From CAYOHP01 sp964403795 [NCBI: uncultured bacterium] (GTDB lineage: Bacteria > Muiribacteriota > UBA6191 > CAZXTJ01): a DNA stretch of 25,721 nt. This document shows positions 14,831 to 23,148 of this stretch, piece by piece. Position numbers and translations under genes: made by a program. Location: contig CAYOHP010000099.1 in assembly GCA_964403795.1 (NCBI GenBank), positions 1 through 25,721 on the forward strand, written 5' to 3'. The notes beneath the pieces were generated by a model that worked only from the letters and a program-made list of their open reading frames with translations, was not told the origin of the DNA and did not search any database. How positions within the stretch are numbered: position 1 is the first letter of the stretch; each line of letters begins with the position of its first letter.

Positions 14831-16920
14831 CGCGCGGGTGGCTGGCCGCCCTCGGCGTCTCCCTCTGCCTCCTGCCGGTAGCGAGGCTCGGGGCGGACCT
14901 CCTCATCCTCCGGGACGGGACCGAGCACCTGGGCAGGCTCGAGGCGCTCGGCGACGAGATCCGGTTCCGGACCGAAGCCGGCGAGGTCCTGGACCTGCCG
15001 CGGGGCGCGGCCAGCCGGATCGAGTTCCACCGGGACCTCTCGGGGACGGCCGCCCGCACCGTGGCGGAGCTCGCCGATCCCAAGGTCGACGCGGCTCTGC
15101 GCCTGGTCGCAGGACCGGGGGACTACCCGGGGGCCGGGGCCGCCAACCTCTGGCTCGGCGAGGTGGTGACGGTGGAGGCCGACCTCCGGTGCCGACGCAC
15201 CGTGCGCAACATCGTGCGGGTCCTGCAGGAGCGCGGCAAGGACGAGGGGACGGTACCCGCGGCCTGGTTCGAGGACACGGAGCGACTGGACTTCGAGTTC
15301 GGGAGGAGCTTCGCCCCCGACGGTTCGATCCGGGGCCTTACCGACAAGGGAGTCCGGGTGGCCCCGGTCTACGGCAGCACCCCGGAGTACCACCGGAGGC
15401 TCCGTGCCCTCCACACCCTGCCCTCGGTCGACCGGGGCGTGGTGGTCGACTGGCAGTACCGGATCGAGGAGACCCGGAGCGATCCCGAGGTGCCGCTCTT
15501 CTACAGCCACGTGTTCCTGGCCAGCGAACCGATCCTGGCCGGCGAGGTCGAGGTGAGGATCCATGACGCGGCCGCGGTGGACCTGGTCCTGACCGGGACC
15601 CGCGGCATCGCCCGGGAGCGCACCCGGGAGGGCGCCTACCGGGTGGAGCGCTTCCGCTACGCGGGCCTGGAGGCCGACCCGGAGGAGGACGCCACCCCTC
15701 CGGCCCACGAACTCCACCCGACCCTGTGGCTGGCTCCCCGGCGGACCTGGGCCGAGGTGGCGTCCGAGGCGGCGCCCTGGTACCGCGCCCCGGGGACACC
15801 CGGACCGCGGTCCAAGGAACTCCTGGCCCGCTTCACCGAGGGGGCTCCCGGCGACGAGATCCGCTACCGGTCGATCGCGTCCTGGGTGGGACGGGAACTC
15901 CGCCTGGTCCCGGTGTCGCTCTCCGCCTTCCGGTACCGGCCCAGGGACCTCGAGGAGGTCCTCGCCACCCGCACCGGGAACTTCCTCGACAAGACCTGGG
16001 CCCTCTTCTGCCTGCTCGGCTGGTCGGGTTTCCGACCCGAGTTCTACCTGGTCCGCGATCGGAGCTCCGGTGCCATGCCGGAGGGGATCGCCAGCCTCCG
16101 GCTCTTCGACGACGCCGCGGTCAGGCTGGAGATCCCGGGTCATGGCCGGGTCTTCCGGGATGCCGACGAGGTGGACCTCGGTCCTCATGACCTGCCTTCC
16201 GCCTTCCACGGCGCGCCAGCGCTCAAGGTCGGCGGCGGCGAGGTCGGGACCGGGCTCGAGACCGTGGACCTGCCGCCCCTGGAGGCCGATCTGCTGGAGG
16301 TCGGGTGGAAGGCCTCGCTGGACGCCGAGGGGAACCTCGAGGGGGTGCGGGAGCTCTCGGTCCGCGGCAACACCGCCACCACCGTCCGTTCCTACCGGAA
16401 CCTCTCGCAAGCGGACCTCGCCCAGAGGCAGGAGCGCCTGAACCACGCCTTCCATCCGGCTGCCGAGCTGGTCGGCTTCGAGTTCCAGCACCTCGACGAC
16501 TTCTCCCGGGAGGTCGGATACCGGCGTCGCTTCCGGGTACCGGGCTTCGCACTGGGAGCCGGGGGAACCCTGTTCGCCTTCCCGCTCCCCGGGCTCTCCG
16601 ACTCGAGCGGCGACGTGGGGACACCGGTGCGCAGGAAGCCGCTGGCCTTCCTGGACCGGTCCTCCGAGCGCACCCGGATCGAGGTCAGGCTCCCCCCCGG
16701 GTTCAAGGTGCGCTGGATGCCGCAGGCCCTCTCGTTCTCCGGGGACGGCTGGGACTACCGGTCGGACTTCCAGGCCGTCGAGGGGACGATCCGCTTCACG
16801 GGGAGCTTCGAGCGCCGGACCTGGAGGATTCCCCCCGAGGGCTACCCCGCCTGGAAGCGGATGCGGGATGCCCGGGCCCGGGAGGCCCGCCAGATGATCG
16901 TGATCGAGCGCTCGGGATGA
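14827..16920 (+). CDS. exported DUF3857/transglutaminase-like paralogue, predicted non-catalytic
   Basis: A 697-residue protein starting at the ATG of an ATGA overlap. Residues 1-23 form a signal peptide. Residues 24-68 repeat the module seen upstream (LILRDGT...G...I). A DUF3857-like region (about 75-300) and a transglutaminase-like domain (about 325-450) follow. Aligning the two paralogues, GDCVDK becomes GNFLDK (Asn385, Phe386), and NHCITRVEL becomes DDAAVRLEI, with Asp429 where the His should be. Asp445 may match the third residue. Thus the Cys and His are lost while the fold-defining residues around them (LDK, a Cys nine residues on, RLE) remain. The reading frame is intact over its whole length, so it is not a decaying pseudogene by this measure. 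It may be a structural or regulatory partner of the active paralogue; this is inference. Confidence 0.82.
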   Translation: MTRGWLAALGVSLCLLPVARLGADLLILRDGTEHLGRLEALGDEIRFRTEAGEVLDLPRGAASRIEFHRDLSGTAARTVAELADPKVDAALRLVAGPGDYPGAGAANLWLGEVVTVEADLRCRRTVRNIVRVLQERGKDEGTVPAAWFEDTERLDFEFGRSFAPDGSIRGLTDKGVRVAPVYGSTPEYHRRLRALHTLPSVDRGVVVDWQYRIEETRSDPEVPLFYSHVFLASEPILAGEVEVRIHDAAAVDLVLTGTRGIARERTREGAYRVERFRYAGLEADPEEDATPPAHELHPTLWLAPRRTWAEVASEAAPWYRAPGTPGPRSKELLARFTEGAPGDEIRYRSIASWVGRELRLVPVSLSAFRYRPRDLEEVLATRTGNFLDKTWALFCLLGWSGFRPEFYLVRDRSSGAMPEGIASLRLFDDAAVRLEIPGHGRVFRDADEVDLGPHDLPSAFHGAPALKVGGGEVGTGLETVDLPPLEADLLEVGWKASLDAEGNLEGVRELSVRGNTATTVRSYRNLSQADLAQRQERLNHAFHPAAELVGFEFQHLDDFSREVGYRRRFRVPGFALGAGGTLFAFPLPGLSDSSGDVGTPVRRKPLAFLDRSSERTRIEVRLPPGFKVRWMPQALSFSGDGWDYRSDFQAVEGTIRFTGSFERRTWRIPPEGYPAWKRMRDARAREARQMIVIERSG

Positions 16921-18065
16921 GCCCGGGCCTCGGTCCCCTGATCAAATGGCCGGGCGGCAAGACCCGCGAGCTGGGTCGCCTGGAGGGCCGCTGGCCCGCC
17001 GGCCTGGTGAGGTGGGTGGAACCTTTCGTCGGGGGTGGCGCGGCCTACTTCGACCAGGCTCCCCGGCAAGGGGCCATCAACGATCTCCACCGTCCGCTGA
17101 TCGGGCTCTATCGGGCGGTGGCAGCCCGGGACCCGGAACTCAGGGCCGCCCTCGAACGGCTCGCGGTCGCCTGGGACCGGAAGCTCGGCGACGGGCTGGA
17201 TGCGGATCTCTCGCCGCTGGTCTCCTGGTTCCGGGACGAGGGCCGGAAGCCCGGGGCCGCGCCGCCGGGCCGGGCCCTCCCGGCCCTGGGGTCGAGGGTC
17301 GCCAGCCGCCTCGGGCTGGGACCCGAGGACGGGATCGAGCCGCAGGAGCTCGCGGAGGCGATCCGGGCCTCGTGCGCCGACAAGCTGCGGCGCCTGTACC
17401 GCCTCGAGGCCAAGCACGCCACCCGGTTCGACGACGACCTGCTCCTGCGCCAGCTCGAGACCGCGGTCCGGTCCGGGGTCTATACCTTGCTCCGGGATTC
17501 CCCGGGGACCGGGAGCCGGGTGGAGGAGATCGCCCGCTTCGTCTTCCAGCGGGAGTTCTGCTACGGCTCGATGTTCCGCTACAACCGGCAGGGGCGCTTC
17601 AACATCCCCTACGGAGGCATGGCCTACAACACCAAGCGCCTTGCCTCCCGGGTGGCGGACCTCTTCTCGCCGGCTCGCACCGCGCTCCTCGCCGGCCACG
17701 TCATCGAGAACCGCGACTTCCGGGACTTCCTGGATCGACAGGTCGACCGGCTCGACGAGCGCACCCTCGTCTTCTTCGACCCCCCCTACGACAGCGATTT
17801 CCATGAGTACGGAGGGTCGCCCTTCGGATACCGGGACCAGTGCGACCTGGCCCGGCGGATCGCCCGGCTCCCCTGCCATGTGGTGGCCATCGTCAAGGAG
17901 ACCCCCCGGGTGCGGGAGCTCTACCGGGAGGCGGTGGGGGCGCGCCCTTCCGGCCTTCCCCCGCTGGCGATCGAGAGCTACTCCAAGCGCTACGGCTACA
18001 ACGTGCGCGGCCGCAACGACCGGGACACCACCCACCTGCTGGTCCACACCCTGGGTCCGGGGTAG
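16917..18065 (+). CDS. D12-class (Dam-type) DNA adenine-N6 methyltransferase
   Basis: A 382-residue protein starting at the ATG of an ATGA overlap with the upstream gene. Motifs run in the D12/Dam (alpha) order: KWPGGKT (10-16), the SAM-binding VEPFVGGGA (34-42), AINDL (53-57), RFNIPYGG (227-234) and catalytic FFDPPY (286-291). It transfers a methyl group from S-adenosylmethionine to adenine in DNA. At 382 residues it is about 100 longer than E. coli Dam (278); the extra sequence lies between about 90 and 205, in the region near target recognition, so GATC specificity is plausible but not certain. No restriction endonuclease gene is beside it, so it looks solitary. Its place as last gene of an operon encoding two exported proteins is odd. 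The 3' end is 21 bases from the convergent FHA gene. Confidence 0.9.
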   Translation: MSPGLGPLIKWPGGKTRELGRLEGRWPAGLVRWVEPFVGGGAAYFDQAPRQGAINDLHRPLIGLYRAVAARDPELRAALERLAVAWDRKLGDGLDADLSPLVSWFRDEGRKPGAAPPGRALPALGSRVASRLGLGPEDGIEPQELAEAIRASCADKLRRLYRLEAKHATRFDDDLLLRQLETAVRSGVYTLLRDSPGTGSRVEEIARFVFQREFCYGSMFRYNRQGRFNIPYGGMAYNTKRLASRVADLFSPARTALLAGHVIENRDFRDFLDRQVDRLDERTLVFFDPPYDSDFHEYGGSPFGYRDQCDLARRIARLPCHVVAIVKETPRVRELYREAVGARPSGLPPLAIESYSKRYGYNVRGRNDRDTTHLLVHTLGPG

Positions 18066-18079
18066 CCCTGGGGCCCCGG
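18057..18079. terminator. possible GC hairpin between convergent genes
   Basis: CCGGGG (18057-18062) and CCCCGG (18074-18079) are exact inverted repeats around an 11-base loop, covering the stop codon of the methyltransferase gene and the 21-base convergent gap. No T-run follows on either strand, so it is a weak candidate in a GC-rich genome. Confidence 0.22.
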
Positions 18080-18086
18080 CCGGCGG

Positions 18087-19643
18087 CTACTCCAGGGTCT
18101 GGGCGACCTCCCGCAGGGCGGCCTCGACCTCGTCGGCTTCCAGGAAGCGACGGGCGAGCTCCCGGCCGCGCTCGACGGCTTCGCTCGGGAAGCCGGCGGC
18201 TGCGATCTCCCGAACCAGGCGGGCGCAGTCGGCGCCCGAGGCGGTCGACCGGGAACGGGCCAGGAGAAGCTCCAGGCCCGCGTCGTCCGGGCGCGAGAAC
18301 CGGGTCTCGGGGCCGGACACGGCGGCCTCGATCACCCCCGCAATCAGGGCCCCGTCGGGGCGCGGGCTGGACTCGGGGTGGGTCCAGCCGACCAGGGCGC
18401 TCTCGCCCAGCAGCCCCGACTTCAAGGGGGCCAGGCCGGCGCCGCCTTCCGAGAGCGTGGTCCTGGACCCCGAGGCGATGGCGCGAACCAGCCGGGTCAG
18501 CGTGGGATCCAGGGAGGTGGCGGGACCGGGGGAGGGGCGCACCACCGCTCCGGTGTAGCGGAGCCGACCGCCGGTCTTCCAGAGCACCGTGAGGTTGGTC
18601 AGGCCGAGCTGCAGCGCCACCATCTCGCAGACCTCGGACAGCGGGCTGCGCTGGTTCCGCGGGGCCCAGCCCTCGACCATGGAGAGCAGGCGGCGCCCGC
18701 GGTCCCTGGTCAGGTCGTTCCCCGCGGTGTTCGCCTCGACGCTCGGCGCCGCGTCCTCGACGTACCGCGCCACCCGCCGGAACACCACGCTCCAGTTGCG
18801 CTTGGAGGTATGGACCACGTCGCCCGGGGCCAGGATCCGGGTCTCGATCCGCTCGCCGTTGACGAAGGTGCCGTTGGAACTCCGGAGGTCGATGACCATT
18901 ACGTCCCCGTCGACCAGGGGGACCACCATGGCATGCCGGCGCGAGGTGAGGTCGTCCTCGGTCCGGATCTCCGAGCGGGGATCCTGGCCGATCGTCACCG
19001 GCTTCGACATGGGGATGCGGCGGCCATCGAACTCGAGGACCGGGAACTCCCCCTCCTCGGTCGAGGGGCTCGGCCCCAGGATCGCCTCCGGGTCGGGCCA
19101 TGGGCCGCCGTGGCGATCGGCGAGCGCCAGCAGGCCGGCGATCCGTGCTGAGGTCTCGGTCCCGTAGCGACGACCGGATCCGTCGAGCAGGATCCCGGCG
19201 TAGCGGCCATGGTGCCTGAGGGGAGCGACCAGGAAGCTCCCGGGAGAAGGCAGGGCGCACCGTTCCCGGCCACCGCAGGCCACGAAGCGGGCTCCCAGTT
19301 CGCATGCGACCGCCTCCCCGGAGGGACGGGTGACCGAGGGATCGGCCGCGGTGCCGGGCGGGAACGTCGGGAAGACCAGCGGCGAGCCCCGGGTCTGGGC
19401 CGCGAACGCCAGGCATGCCTTGTACGGCAGGCTGACCCCGGGCCATGGCGTCTCGGGGAGGCTGACCAGCGAGGGCTTGGGGTTGTGGATCTCCACCTCG
19501 TCGGCCCGGAGGTAGCCGTAGCCGGCGCCCGCCAGGCGCATGGCCCAGGCCAGCAGGAACTCCAGGTCGTCGGCGGAGAGGGCACGGCGGGTACCGCCGG
19601 CCTGGTTCAGGTGGGCTTCGAGCGCGAGGAGGTCTTCGTCCAC
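18087..19643 (-). CDS. FHA-domain signalling protein with GAF-like flanking regions
   Basis: A 518-residue protein. The only reasonable start is GTG at 19643, because the frame upstream has no ATG/GTG/TTG before the divergent gene; the ribosome site is weak (CGGGAAC). An FHA domain spans about 201-290, with Gly219, SRRH (234-237), SSNGT (255-259) and VNG (261-263), the loops that bind phosphothreonine. The region before it (about 25-180) ends in VAPLRHHGRYAGILLDGS..., which resembles a GAF domain, and 315-445 may be a second degenerate one. There is no membrane segment or sigma-54 activator ATPase. FHA proteins usually read the output of Ser/Thr kinases such as the one at 3071-5206, but that gene is 13 kb away and no direct link is visible. 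The FHA call is secure; the GAF calls are tentative. Confidence 0.85.
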   Translation of the reverse strand: MDEDLLALEAHLNQAGGTRRALSADDLEFLLAWAMRLAGAGYGYLRADEVEIHNPKPSLVSLPETPWPGVSLPYKACLAFAAQTRGSPLVFPTFPPGTAADPSVTRPSGEAVACELGARFVACGGRERCALPSPGSFLVAPLRHHGRYAGILLDGSGRRYGTETSARIAGLLALADRHGGPWPDPEAILGPSPSTEEGEFPVLEFDGRRIPMSKPVTIGQDPRSEIRTEDDLTSRRHAMVVPLVDGDVMVIDLRSSNGTFVNGERIETRILAPGDVVHTSKRNWSVVFRRVARYVEDAAPSVEANTAGNDLTRDRGRRLLSMVEGWAPRNQRSPLSEVCEMVALQLGLTNLTVLWKTGGRLRYTGAVVRPSPGPATSLDPTLTRLVRAIASGSRTTLSEGGAGLAPLKSGLLGESALVGWTHPESSPRPDGALIAGVIEAAVSGPETRFSRPDDAGLELLLARSRSTASGADCARLVREIAAAGFPSEAVERGRELARRFLEADEVEAALREVAQTLE

Positions 19644-19753
19644 GTTCCCGAGTGTGGACCGTCGGCGGGTCCCCAGGGAAGTCCGGATCGGGTCCTCTCC
19701 GGGGATGGCGACCTCGACCCGGCGCTCCGGACCCTCGACCGGGGCCGTCGGAC

Positions 19754-19782
19754 TTGCGTCCCGGCCCGGTCCCCGGCACGAT
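19754..19782 (+). promoter_or_regulatory. weak candidate promoter in the 162-base divergent gap
   Basis: TTGCGT (19754-19759), 17 bases, then CACGAT (19777-19782), each matching consensus at only three of six positions. It would give a leader of about 17 bases carrying GGGAGG before the ATG at 19806. The rest of the gap (19644-19805) shows nothing else that I can recognise. Confidence 0.25.
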
Positions 19783-19805
19783 GGGAGCCTGCGGCAGGGA
19801 GGACC

Positions 19806-20573
19806 ATGAGCCCGTCCATCCGCCCCTTCGAGCGACGAAGCGCACCCCGGGACCTGCCGGTCGGACCACGGAGCGCGCCCGATCCCGCGCCCGACCAGGG
19901 GTCCGGCGAGGAGCTGGCCGCCTTCCTGGCGTCCCATCCCGCCTGCAGTCATCCCCGACTGGTCCGGCTCGCCGACGACCTGGCACCGGCGGGCCGGGGT
20001 GTCGCCTTCGTGGCGGCACTGGCTCCGCTGCCGCCGCTCCTCTGCGAGATGGCAGGCCGGGTGGAGCCGCTCCCGGGCGAGGACGTCCCCGCCATGCTGC
20101 TGCTCCCGTTCGACCCCAGCCGGACCCCAGGTGTGGTCGAGCGGCTCCTCACCGGACTCCGGCGGAGGGCAGGCGACCCGTCCGCGGCGTCCGGTCCGAT
20201 GCCTGCCCCGGTCGAGCCGTGCCGGAGCCTGACGATTCTCCGGCGGGTCCACCGGGAGATCCGGTCGGGAGGGTTCTGGGTGGCTTCCGGCGGAGTGGGC
20301 CTGGGCCTCCCGTTGGCCCTGGCCTCGCTCTCGGACCACCTGGGCGCAGCCCTCCAGACCCTCGATGCCCGGGATCTCGCGGGCGACGCCAGGAACCTCT
20401 CGGGGGCGCTGCGCGAGCTCTTCCGGGACAACCTCTCCACCCTCGGTCCCTACCTGCACGACGAGCCCACCCGGCAGGCCGTGAGGGTGGGGGGCGAGCG
20501 CCTGCTGGAGGGTTTCCGGATCGCCCTCTCCGGGATCGAGACCCGGGTCTTCGGGGGACTCCGGGAGTTGTGA
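19806..20573 (+). CDS. hypothetical protein
   Basis: A 255-residue protein; the ATG follows GGGAGG at a short spacing. I do not recognise it. Residues 1-33 are Pro- and Arg-rich and probably disordered. Residues 34-120 are helical and hydrophobic (ELAAFLASHPACSHPRLVRLADDLAP), a second Pro-rich break lies at 124-140, and the rest is helical with a Gly-rich hydrophobic patch at 155-175 (GGFWVASGGVGLGLPLALASL) that is too weak for a confident membrane span. No catalytic motif is visible. It lies 48 bases before the DUF2780-like gene in the same direction and is divergent from the FHA gene. Codon use matches its neighbours, and the ribosome site supports a real gene. Confidence 0.68.
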   Translation: MSPSIRPFERRSAPRDLPVGPRSAPDPAPDQGSGEELAAFLASHPACSHPRLVRLADDLAPAGRGVAFVAALAPLPPLLCEMAGRVEPLPGEDVPAMLLLPFDPSRTPGVVERLLTGLRRRAGDPSAASGPMPAPVEPCRSLTILRRVHREIRSGGFWVASGGVGLGLPLALASLSDHLGAALQTLDARDLAGDARNLSGALRELFRDNLSTLGPYLHDEPTRQAVRVGGERLLEGFRIALSGIETRVFGGLREL

Positions 20574-20621
20574 TCCGGGTGGATACCGATCCGAGACCGC
20601 CCCCTGGAGGGTGACGAAACC

Positions 20622-20999
20622 ATGCAGGAACTCCTCGAGGCCGCAGCCCGCGAGACCGGGACCTCCGAGGCTGCCGTCGGCGACGCCCTGCGGATCCTGG
20701 TCGGCTACCTCGACGAGACCTGCGACGCCGAGAGCATGAAGGAACTCCGGGTGGCAGCCCCGGGACTGGCGGCGCTGGGTCCTCCCAAGGCGGCCGGCAA
20801 GGGCTTCCTCTCGGGCTTCCTGGGGGGACACGGGGCGCTCCTGGCGCTCCCTGGCAAACTCTCCAAGGTCGGCTTCGGACCCGGCCAGACCAAGAAGCTC
20901 CTGCCCCTGGTCCTGACCTGGCTCCGTCGCCACGTCGAGCCGGATCTGTGGGCCAGGATCGAGGCCCAGCTCCCGTCCGTGCTTACCGGGAGGAAGTGA
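20622..20999 (+). CDS. small protein, DUF2780/DUF2267-like
   Basis: A 125-residue protein starting at ATG, with GGAGGGTGACG about ten bases upstream. The helical pattern recalls the DUF2780 (VcgC/VcgE) family: an N-terminal ELLEAAARETGTSEAAVGDALRIL block, a Pro-Gly-Leu stretch (AAPGLAAL), a Gly/Phe loop (KGFLSGFLGGHG), then a GFGPGQTKKLLPLVLTWL helix and a short C-terminal helix. The role of that family is not established. No signal peptide or metal motif is present. The gene overlaps the 3' end of the convergent sulfatase-like gene by 17 bases. The family assignment rests on pattern only and could be wrong. Confidence 0.6.
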   Translation: MQELLEAAARETGTSEAAVGDALRILVGYLDETCDAESMKELRVAAPGLAALGPPKAAGKGFLSGFLGGHGALLALPGKLSKVGFGPGQTKKLLPLVLTWLRRHVEPDLWARIEAQLPSVLTGRK

Positions 21000-23148
21000 G
21001 CTCGAGGCGGACAAGCCGCGGGGCACCGTCCGGATCGCGATCGATGGCGGCGACGGCCAGCGGGTTGCCGGCCGTGATCCCCGACCCGGGATCGACGAAG
21101 GCGAGCAGCACCGGCTTCCCGCCTTCCTCCCTCACCGTCCGGGTCACGGCCACCACCCGGTCTCCGGCGAGGAGTGCCAGGTGCACCTCGGAGGTGCCGA
21201 GGCCCCGCACCTCCCCGGCCACCGCGCCCTCCGCCAGCCAACGCAAGGCCACGGTCGGTCCGCCGGGGGTCGGGGTGTCGGCCGCCAGCGTCCGTCCCAC
21301 CAGATCCCCGTGGGGCCCGAGTCGGTAGACGAAGCCGCCCTCCGGCGCGGCCGCGAACCAGGCTCGCCGGGCTGCGACCAGGGTCATCAAGGCCTCGGGC
21401 CGGAGCACGACCCGATGGAGCCCGCCCTCGAGATCGACGAAGCGGGCTGAGGAGCGCGGCTCCCAGTCCGTCGCCAGCAGGGAACGCCCCGCCGAGGCGA
21501 AGGCCGGGAGGCCGAGGCTGTCGGCGATCGTGGGTGCGATGTCGGAGAGCTCCGCGGTCCGCTCCGAGACCTCGCCCGCCAGCTGGCCGGGACGCTTCAC
21601 CAGCAGGGGCACCGAGAGGATCTCCTCGGGGTTGGGGGCGAGGCCGCGGTCGGCCAGTGGGGATCCCGGCAGGATCGGGTCGCGGGGCAGCGATCCCGGG
21701 TCCTGGGAGCTGCCGTGGTCGCTGGTCACGATCACCAGCGCGTCATCGAACAGGCCGAGGGCTTCGAGGCGATCCAGGAGTTCGCCCAGGAGGCGATCGG
21801 CGAACCCGGCCTGGAGCACCAGTCTCTGGTAGGCCTGGCGTACCAGCCAGGCGTCGTCGGTCCATGTGAACTCGAGGCGGTTGACGCCATGGACCTTGAG
21901 CCGGATCCCGTTGGCGGCCGGCGGGGGCAGGTAGGCGGTGCCGTCGGGGAGGTGGTACCAGGGAGCGTGCGGGAGGATCGTGTAGAGGTAGAGGAAGGCT
22001 CCCCGGTCCTCGGGTCCGAGACTGGCGACCAGCTCCCGGAAGCCGCTGGCGCGGTCGGGCTCCATGCCGAGCCACGGTGCCTTGGGGTCGCGCAGGAAGA
22101 GGTTCAGCCGCTGCACCATCTCCCCGAGGTCGCTCTCCGAGGCACCGGCCGCGATCGCGTAGGGCAGGGCCTTGCCGCCGTCGCCCAGGATCGAGAGCAG
22201 CCGTTCGCTCCGGGGTCGCTGGAAGCGGACCGCCCGGGGATGGCCCCGCGGCACCACCCGCTCGGCACCTTCCACGGCCTTGACGCGTCGACCCGTCCCC
22301 AGGCGCCGGATCAGATTGCCGGGCAGCTCGGCGGGAGTAGGGAAGCTGGTCCCCGAGGGGAGCTCGCCGGTCAGCATGGAGGCGATCGAGAAGGGGGTGA
22401 AGGCGTGGTGGGTGGTGGCCCGCGGGAAGAAGCTGGCCTGGCCCGCCAGCCGGGCGAAGGCCGGGAAACGGTCGGCGTCGATCGACCCGTCGGGCGAGAG
22501 GAGCACATGCAGGGGGAAGGCGTCGAAGACCACCAGTACCGCGGTCCGCTCCCGCTGGGGCGGGGAGGGGCCTACCTCGGGATCGAGGCGGCGGGCCTCC
22601 TCGGCAGCCGGCGAGGCGAGCGCGAACCAGGCGGCCAACGCCAGCGACGGCAGGCTCGCCAACGCCGCCCCGAGGCGGTCGGCGGGCCAGCGCGAGAGGT
22701 AGCGGTCGATCACCAGGGCCACCACCACCGCGGCGACCAGCTTTCCGATCCCGGTGAGGAGCAGGCCCCAGCCGGCGAGTTCCACCCCGACCAGGAACCC
22801 GAGGAGGCCCACCAGGAGGCGGTGGCCGCCTTCCCCCCGTGGACCGGAGAGGGCGACCAGCAGCCGTTCGAGGGCCAGGAGCACGAGCACCGGGAGGCCC
22901 ATGACCAGTCCGGCCAGGAAGGCGAGGTCGAAGCTGTCGGCGTGGTAGGCGGCGTAGTAGTCGGGCCGGTCGCCGGAGAGGCCGAGCAGCGGCAGGCCCA
23001 GCGACACGGTCACCAGCAGGAGGTGGCGGGCGGCCCGGGGGGCCGCACCCGAGGCCGGATTCAGGGATCGCCCCTGCCCGGGAGGCTCACGGGGCCTCGA
23101 AGCTGTAGCCGTGTCCACGGTGGGTGTGGAGCTGGGCGCCGGCGGCAC
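20983..23148 (-). CDS. membrane-anchored sulfatase / alkaline-phosphatase-superfamily protein
   Basis: Up to 721 residues. The GTG at 23148 would overlap the upstream regulator gene by 62 bases; a GTG at 23013 is possible but would cut into the first membrane segment, and neither has a good ribosome site, so the start is uncertain. Hydrophobic segments lie at about 43-58, 74-97, 111-131, 134-148 and 160-178. The catalytic domain follows from 200: first metal ligand Asp209 (VVFDAFP), nucleophile candidate Thr251 (HHAFTPFSIASMLTG), substrate-loop LPHAPWYHLPDG (392-403) and the metal pair Asp477-His478 (TSDHGSS), then SVPLLVKRPG and SDIAPTI. Thr rather than Cys suggests a phospho-group transferase or hydrolase (LTA-synthase or phosphoethanolamine-transferase-like) rather than a formylglycine sulfatase. 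It should act outside the membrane on envelope lipids or polymers. Confidence 0.82.
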   Translation of the reverse strand: MPPAPSSTPTVDTATASRPREPPGQGRSLNPASGAAPRAARHLLLVTVSLGLPLLGLSGDRPDYYAAYHADSFDLAFLAGLVMGLPVLVLLALERLLVALSGPRGEGGHRLLVGLLGFLVGVELAGWGLLLTGIGKLVAAVVVALVIDRYLSRWPADRLGAALASLPSLALAAWFALASPAAEEARRLDPEVGPSPPQRERTAVLVVFDAFPLHVLLSPDGSIDADRFPAFARLAGQASFFPRATTHHAFTPFSIASMLTGELPSGTSFPTPAELPGNLIRRLGTGRRVKAVEGAERVVPRGHPRAVRFQRPRSERLLSILGDGGKALPYAIAAGASESDLGEMVQRLNLFLRDPKAPWLGMEPDRASGFRELVASLGPEDRGAFLYLYTILPHAPWYHLPDGTAYLPPPAANGIRLKVHGVNRLEFTWTDDAWLVRQAYQRLVLQAGFADRLLGELLDRLEALGLFDDALVIVTSDHGSSQDPGSLPRDPILPGSPLADRGLAPNPEEILSVPLLVKRPGQLAGEVSERTAELSDIAPTIADSLGLPAFASAGRSLLATDWEPRSSARFVDLEGGLHRVVLRPEALMTLVAARRAWFAAAPEGGFVYRLGPHGDLVGRTLAADTPTPGGPTVALRWLAEGAVAGEVRGLGTSEVHLALLAGDRVVAVTRTVREEGGKPVLLAFVDPGSGITAGNPLAVAAIDRDPDGAPRLVRLELTSSR

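Noticed and set aside
16917-18065. A restriction-modification or phage-defence island around the methyltransferase
   Set aside because: No nuclease, specificity subunit, helicase or integrase is adjacent, and composition matches the neighbours.
19644-21026. Extension of the FHA gene upstream to form a 979-residue protein
   Set aside because: The extension runs antisense through two plus-strand genes with ribosome sites and has shadow-frame composition.
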